Shown piece after piece: positions 57,611 through 64,000 of a stretch of DNA of 64,000 nucleotides. The translations under genes were made by a program, and so were the position numbers. The stretch lies in the NCBI GenBank assembly GCA_015350385.1, contig WNKI01000002.1, positions 5,264,636 to 5,328,635 of the forward strand, read 5' to 3'. Below the pieces are notes generated by a model. It searched no databases and was not told the origin of the DNA. It saw only the letters and a program-made list of their open reading frames with translations. The stretch is from Aculops lycopersici. Its lineage: Eukaryota > Arthropoda > Arachnida > Trombidiformes > Eriophyidae. How positions within the stretch are numbered: position 1 is the stretch's first letter; every line of letters starts with the position of its first letter.

Positions 57611-59422
57611 AGAGAAGCCAAACTCTATCTCTCAATTTAAAATTGCAGCAGCAATTGCTCTCTTGCTACAAACTGCAAACGTTTGCATGGCGAGAGTTGG
57701 AGAGAAAAGTAGGAGAGAGGCAATCGATATTTTGTTGAGCTTATTCGCTGGCACCTCACCTTTTTTCTACCTTTCTGTCTCCCTCTTTTCACTCTCTTCT
57801 TTGCCCTCTCTCTCTCTCTTGCAGCTGCCAGCCGGATGGCAACTCAATTGCAATTTGCGCGCTTAGGTAACAGTGCCACCACAACCACTTGCTGCCGCCA
57901 ACTCTTTGGGTGAATCGCTCTCACTCTCTTGCTCCGTCTTTTCCTCTTGCTGCTCGCAAAAACTAACCAAATTGCTCCTCGTTGCGCCGCAACTTTGCCT
58001 TTTGCAAGGCTGAAAATCGCCGACCGTGAAGTTTGACTCTCATCTCTCCCGTCCGCCGCTTGCCGCTCATTGCCTCGTGGAGTTGGGCACGAAAATTCAC
58101 CTGCTGATTTCCGCTCCAAACAAAGCGACCACTTAAACGAGAGCCCAAAGGAAGAGTCAATTTGTTTGCTCAAATTGGCGCCACTTGGTGGCAAGCTATA
58201 CATCGCAAGCTTATTCTTAGTCCGCTTTATAACGATATAAACTCACTCTCGCCGCCCTCTAAACGAGCCGATGAGTTTCGATTCGGTTAGCGAGCAAGTG
58301 AATGAACAGACGAACGGTCGAGAGAGTGAAGGTGACTACAAATTAAAAAGTTGTAGCAAGTAACACAACGGAACCGATCCAATTCTAGCAAGCGCAAGAA
58401 TTTGGAGAAGAAACAAACTCAATCATCTCAGTGGATTGAGTTTGCTCTCAATCTTTCTCGTCGACGAGTCATTCGCCACTCGACAGTCTGTTGCAACCTG
58501 GACTTTTCTCGACAAATTGAGACAACTCTCGGGAAGGAGTTGTGCCTGCTTTTTGGCAAGCTAGTCAGTCAGCCAGCCAGCCAGTCAATTTGAGCTTGAG
58601 AAAAAAAGACAAACAAATTCCATAGAGCTAAACTCTACGGAACGGAAGGCAAACAACAATAAGTGAGCGGCCGATAATTATAATGATCTCACGCTCATTC
58701 ATTCATTCATTCAATCAACTCGCTCGCTCGCTCGCGCACGCTTGTCTTCTTTTTTCACTGCAGACTTTAACTCTGCTCACCTGTTGCAGCGTGACTCGTG
58801 TTTATTTTATAATTACAAACTATCGTACGTATAGCTGGGATGCGCTCACCTGTTAGTTTGTGTGCTCATCTCTCAATCCTCTACCGGTTAGCTTGGTAGC
58901 ATTACAACCACTGCAGCTCAGTTTTAGCACAGTTTTTTCTCCCCCTCGTCGTCGTCTGTGTGTTGACTCCGTTGAGTGAGGGAAAAAAGAACCACGCGCT
59001 CAATTTTCCTGCAGGTAAAAAGAGCAGGCAACCTCTTTTTTGCCTCTCGTTCGGTTCGCTCACTCTGTCCGTTAGCCTCTCTGACTTGCGAGCGTCAACA
59101 CAATTAGATCTGGCCGGCGACAACAGGTCGCTGCAACCTGTTGACGAGGGGGAGAAGTTGAGTTGGACTTTTCTTTTGTGATAATGATTCGAGGAGCAAG
59201 TAAAACAAATATAAAGTGAGACCAAAAAACCGTTAGGCCGGACCAGTGGCGAGCGCGGCACGCAATAGTTCACTTTGTTTTTGGTTTGCCCAACCATTGC
59301 TCGCTGTAAAACTTAACATCTCCTCATGAGCTAACCACCTGTTAGTAAAGCAACGCCAACGACGACGGATGGTAACGAGCGATGACGAGCAGAGAGGAAA
59401 AGTGAAAAAATTATGAAAAAAA

Positions 59423-59428
<6 letters not shown>

Positions 59429-59455
<27 letters not shown>

Positions 59456-59456
59456 A
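59429..59456. repeat. (AG)n dinucleotide run
   Basis: About 28 bp of pure AG. A similar run is at about 55600-55627. Confidence 0.85.
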
Positions 59457-61609
59457 AACTCTCCGCTTTTAGGTCTAAAATTAATTGGATAACTGGAGGC
59501 GCTTGAATGTGCGCTAGTGTAGCGACTCTAGTTGGCATGGCAAAGTAGAAGTTGGCAGCGAGGAAAAGACAAAAGAGATGGAGATAGACAAAACCCAAGC
59601 GCTGCTCACTTGATTTCATTTGCTCGGCTAGCAGTGAGGTTTGAGCCAAGCGGCAGCCTTGGCCAAGCAGCAACAGCGGCGGCGGTGAGTGACGAAAGCG
59701 CCGAGCGCGCAAAAAGAACAGCAACGCCACTTGCCGCCTGTATGCAATTAGATGAGCATAAATTAAGTCCCCGAGTTTTCTTTCCCTCTCGCTCCCCTTG
59801 ATTCTTTGCCTCCATCACTTCCGAGTCCAAGTCTATCACTGCTGGCAGCAGTAAAGATAGACTCGCTCGCTTACCTGGTGAGATCTCTGCAGGCGCGAGA
59901 GCGGCGCTCATTAGCTCGCTGTGAGTAGTCGTCATCAGTCGTGGTCTTTTTGGTTGTTGTGAATATTGCAACAGCCGCAACGACGATAATATCATCATCA
60001 GTTTTCTAGCTAATCATGCTTATATCACTTCTACAAAATTTTTCCCTCCTTCCGATTGCTGCGTTTAGTTTCAAAAAGTTCAAGCAGCAGAGACAACATC
60101 AACTGCAACAACGAAAACGGTCTCACCAGGTGAATGAAAATGATTATGCAGTGGCAAGAGCAACACACATACACATACTATCCTGCTCTTGCCTACCCTC
60201 GCTTACAGTCACACAAAGAGACACACACACACACACACAAATGGCAGCTCATTTGGCGGCGCGATGATTTAAGAATTCAATTAGATTTTCCCCGCTTTCG
60301 GGACCCACTTGTTGAGGGTAGATGTACTTTCTCTTTCTCTTTCTCGGCCCCATTAACTTCTCCCTGAATCAAAGAGAATTAGTCATTGCACTTGTTGCGC
60401 TTGGTGCAAGATGAACTGGCGACTGAACTCAAGTCAGGCGCGCGTTCGTTGCTTCAGGTTGACAGGTGAAATTTGCATACCTACTATTTTAGGTACCCAT
60501 TAGGCAATTGAGGCAAACTATATGTCTTTCACCCTCCCTATCCCTCTCCCTCTCTCTCTCTCTTAGCTCTACCTGTGCGGATGCAAGTCTTGCAGTAGGC
60601 CCTAAAAGCAACTGAAACGACACCAGCGAGCTGAAAAGACACAAAAGCTTGCTGTTGCGGTTGCTGTTGGTCAATAAAACACACAGAAGTCTGGTGTTCT
60701 CATCTGCGACCAAAAAGTCTTTGTTGCCGCCGCTGCTGCTGCTACTTGCGTTCGTGTCAACCACCAACCACTTGTTGTTGGCACGGACGTTAAAGTGGCA
60801 CGAGCACTAAGCGCTACTAGTCGGTGTTGTATTCTTGTGTCGTAAACTGTTTGTACAGTTAATACTAACTTGACTTTGCGTCTGTGATTTACGCGCCATT
60901 GAGAGAGTTGGTTATTCAAAGTATTTGAATCTTTTGTTCTCCTCCCCGAAGCTACCTGTTGGCTAGCTAACCGCCACCGGATGTGAGCGTGTCGTGTACG
61001 TGACTGGAGGCAACAAGACGTCGGTTAAGTAGCCGAAGTGGTGGCTAAAACTAAAACCAAAGCTACAACCGCAACTGCCACCACAATAACAAAAGAAAAC
61101 GAAGAGACAGGTGAACCCTCAATTGTCAGCTCAACTGGCGGCTGGCTGAGTAAGTGAGTAAGTGACTGACTGACTGACTGACTGACTAGATGGCCGCTGG
61201 CTTCTAGCTAAAGCGCGCGACCTTGAGTCTTGTCCAACGGTTTGCATGAGCACCAAGGACTTCGTTGGTCAGGTAACTCGGCGCCAATTAACTGGCCTTA
61301 AATCAAATTATACCACCGGATTATAAATATATATAAAACCTACATCTGCATTTCAATGAAAGAGTGGATTTAAAGACGCGTAGTGGATAGGTGGTCATCG
61401 TCAAGCTGGACAAAATACAACGACGACCACGATGACGACGTTGTAGTTTGTCGCTCGGTGAGATGAATGCGATCGATCCAATGGAAGGCCAATTGTTTGT
61501 GCGAGATCTCCACTATGGTGGCTCCACCTAAACTCCTACCCTCTCTCGTCGGTGTTTGCTTGCTCCTCGAACTGACAGGCCGCAATTACTGCCACTTATT
61601 GGGCCGTTA

Positions 61610-61655
61610 TTATTACTACTATCACTGTTATTATTATTATTATTACTCTTATTGC

Positions 61656-61686
<31 letters not shown>
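61610..61686. repeat. (TTA)n trinucleotide-rich run
   Basis: TTA units with TAC/TGC interruptions, 10-12 pure copies at the right end. Confidence 0.88.
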
Positions 61687-64000
61687 TCGCCTAACAACAA
61701 GCAAGTCGAATTCTGGTAGCCGAGAGGAAGCTGTATTGGCGTTTAGAGTCACAAAACCCACCAGCAAGACAAGCAAGCAAGAAGAGCGGTTTTATGACCA
61801 GCAGCTCGCGTCTTGTGAGCGTGGCCAACGCACACACAAGGCGCGATTGCACGCGATCCAATGCTTGCTAGCGACTACCTGTCACTCACTCGCTCGCTGA
61901 CTGCTCATACCTGATCCCACTCCATTGAGGGCTATTGTTGCTCACAATATTAGTCTACTAAGTTTAGCTGCAACTGGTTCAGTCAGTGAACAACTTGTTG
62001 CTGCTACAACAAGTTGTTGTAGTGACATTCTATTAGCGGTGGTTGTAGCAAATTCAGTTGCAGTTGGAGAAGCTGCAAGTTCACTTCAATTCCGTCAAAC
62101 CGAAATCAAGTCTTGCTCTTGGTCTAAACATTTTTGTAGCCAATATCAATGAGCTTGGCTGTAAGATGAATGTAAGATGAACTAGAAGGAGGGAGGGAGT
62201 ACAAAACGACGAGCTCGCTTGTTATATTGTTGTTATATCCAGCGACTAGTAATCTGCTGCAATCAGCCAACAAACCAACCAAATTTTACAAGTAGAGGAC
62301 CCGAGTTACGAGGCAACGAAAGTTTTCGGCTATAATGATACGACACGAGCAATTGTCTCTGTAGTTGTCGTCGTTTTTGTATCCACATTCGCTATCCACC
62401 AAAACTTGCCGAAATTTGGCTCCCAGACGTCGACCGCAACCACGACATCAATACTCGCGATCTTGTGGGAAGGGGAACAACTCGTTTTCTTCTCCACTTT
62501 AAGGTACCTGCGCGTGTAGCAAGCGTATCACTAGCCAGCCAGTAGCTATCTAAAGGCTGGCTGACTGGCGAGCAATTAAGGTATTGTTGTCGATGGTATT
62601 ATTGTTATCGGTTCTCGCTGTACTTTTGGTCGCATTCGTTTTTTCTCCCTCTCCCTCTCCCTCTCTCTTCTCTTGGTCCGACGGGACTTTACAAAGCGAT
62701 GCCGCCGCCGCTACTATTACCATTACAATGCATACGGAGACCCACAAAACCCTTTGCAAAAACTAAAAGACGCGACTAAGGCGAGCGCCAGTTTCTCTCG
62801 GGCCAACTTTCTACTCGCGCTTGCCATTCCATTCGAGTTCCTTCTGCGGCTTGCGCAACGCGAACTAGTGACTACTAAACTGAACTGAACTGAACTGGAT
62901 GCGAGTCAATGAAGTTTGCGTTAGTTCATCCAGCCAGTGAGCTGGAAATGTGCAATTTGCTTGCTGGCTATACAGCATAAGCAGTGGCGGCGAGGTAAGT
63001 CAGCCAGCTAGCTAGCTAGCTTACCAAAACTGGCAGATAAACTCTGGAGCAAATTCAAGTATGAGAAAATACCTCAAAAACACGGCGCTTTGCACAACGT
63101 GGAGCGGGAAAAGTAAATTAAGTTTTCCACATTCGAGGGCCGAGTGTTAGCTCATAGCAGAGAAACGCGCACAAGTGAGCTAACTAACCACTCTCACTCT
63201 CTTACGTTTGCCCTTGTGATTGTGTTGTGAAATCAGAACTCGTCTAGCTCGGCGGAAGTTGTAGTCATTTAGCTCGAGCATTAGCTTTCGCCTTGCATCT
63301 TGTCCTCAGTGCGATAATAAAACGTGGAGTTCTTCGGGCGCCCGGAAGTGAGAGTGTGTTCAATCGGCCGCGTATCGATGGTTGGCTTGCGAGCGAGTGA
63401 GCAAGTTTGCCCTCGGTGAGCAGCCAAGTGAGCAACCGAGCGAGCGATAAATGACTAGTTGTCAGTCGGGCTGGCGGCTGGCTGGTTGAATTTTCTGGCT
63501 CCTCTTGTTGTATGTTTTCTCTCTCTCTCTCTCTCGTGTGTGTGTGTGTGTGGTTGTGTGTTAACTGAGAGACAATCATTATTTTCAAACAGCCAGCTAA
63601 CAGGTAGTTGTTGCAAGTTTAGCCCCTTTGGTCTCGAAGTCAATTGGTGGCTACCGTTGCTGAGTTAGAGCGGGAAGTCAATTTGTCGATAGGTATTTTT
63701 CTGATGGAAAGAAAGTCGGCCAGCCGCAAAGTGAGCAGGAGACAGAGGAAAGTTTTTTCTCCCTTCCAGATTAGAATCTGACAGAGACACGCGGCAACAG
63801 AGTAGCCGCGGGTTGCGCAACCTAACGTCAGTTTGCTTGCTTACTTGCTAGCTGCCAGTTGCTGTCAATATTGCTCTTGCATCAGACCGACTCACCGACC
63901 GACCGACTGACTTGGTGTGAGTAACACCAAACGATCAAAGTCAATGCCAAACTGCAACTAGTGGTTGCGAAAAGTGGCAGCCAGCCACGTTGGCTAAGAC

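Larger units (their letters stand above)
52295..64000. other. Non-coding, repeat-rich region with a hAT MITE
   Basis: No further exon of the unidentified gene could be recognised. The region contains the MITE at 54330-54756, a second gap, TC/GA runs, TTA units at about 61610-61686, GACT units at about 61158-61186, ATTC/CTCG units at about 58698-58736 and a (CT)n(GT)n run at about 63519-63551. A TATAAAA at 53156-53162 precedes a 73-codon ORF (ATG 53239) that I could not support as a gene. Confidence 0.5.

Overview
The window is animal nuclear DNA and probably comes from an arthropod. It carries orthologues of CLIP-170, Gemin2, an augmin subunit, ATAD5/Elg1, methionine aminopeptidase 2 and eIF4H, plus a low-complexity C2H2 zinc-finger protein. 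All seven have coding regions that read as single uninterrupted ORFs from a plausible ATG. Such an intron-poor set, together with poly-Q/N/H/S tracts, would suit a small arthropod such as an acariform mite, but the taxon cannot be proved from this sequence. There are two assembly gaps (13819-14148 and 57485-57610), both bordered by dinucleotide microsatellites.

Layout. At 1-6.6 kb there is one minus-strand exon (6428-6588) that encodes a membrane anchor and ends in an ideal splice donor. The rest is its putative intron, full of short tandem repeats. At 7.66-11.5 kb lies the CLIP-170 homologue (-), with no recognisable CAP-Gly domain. From 11.5 to 16.5 kb no gene is recognised. At 16.5-25.0 kb is a compact cluster on strictly alternating strands: Gemin2 (-), HAUS6-like (+), ATAD5/Elg1-like (-), METAP2 (+) and the C2H2 protein (-). 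Its neighbours are either divergent (about 200-490 bp between starts) or convergent (32 and 285 bp between stops). From 25 to 46 kb the only recognised gene is eIF4H (32926-34002). A first exon at 46406-46535 and a second at 51943-52294 are phase-compatible and seem to form an unidentified plus-strand gene that continues beyond 52.3 kb. From 52.3 to 64 kb the sequence is non-coding and repeat-rich.

The most distinctive non-coding object is a 427-bp element at 54330-54756. It has 40-bp terminal inverted repeats (37/40 identical), a perfect 8-bp target-site duplication and no transposase. It is a hAT-type MITE holding 14 copies of the palindrome CCTGCAGG, four of them at an exact 19-bp period.

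Several conserved proteins look trimmed relative to their relatives. CLIP lacks CAP-Gly and the C-terminal EEY/F-like tail, ATAD5 is little more than its AAA+ module and C-terminal part, METAP2 lacks the N-terminal charged region, and HAUS6 is short. The intergenic DNA is nevertheless expansive and apparently GC-richer than the genes. The genes serve housekeeping roles (microtubule plus ends, spindle microtubule branching, snRNP assembly, PCNA unloading, N-terminal Met removal, translation initiation). No shared pathway explains their adjacency.
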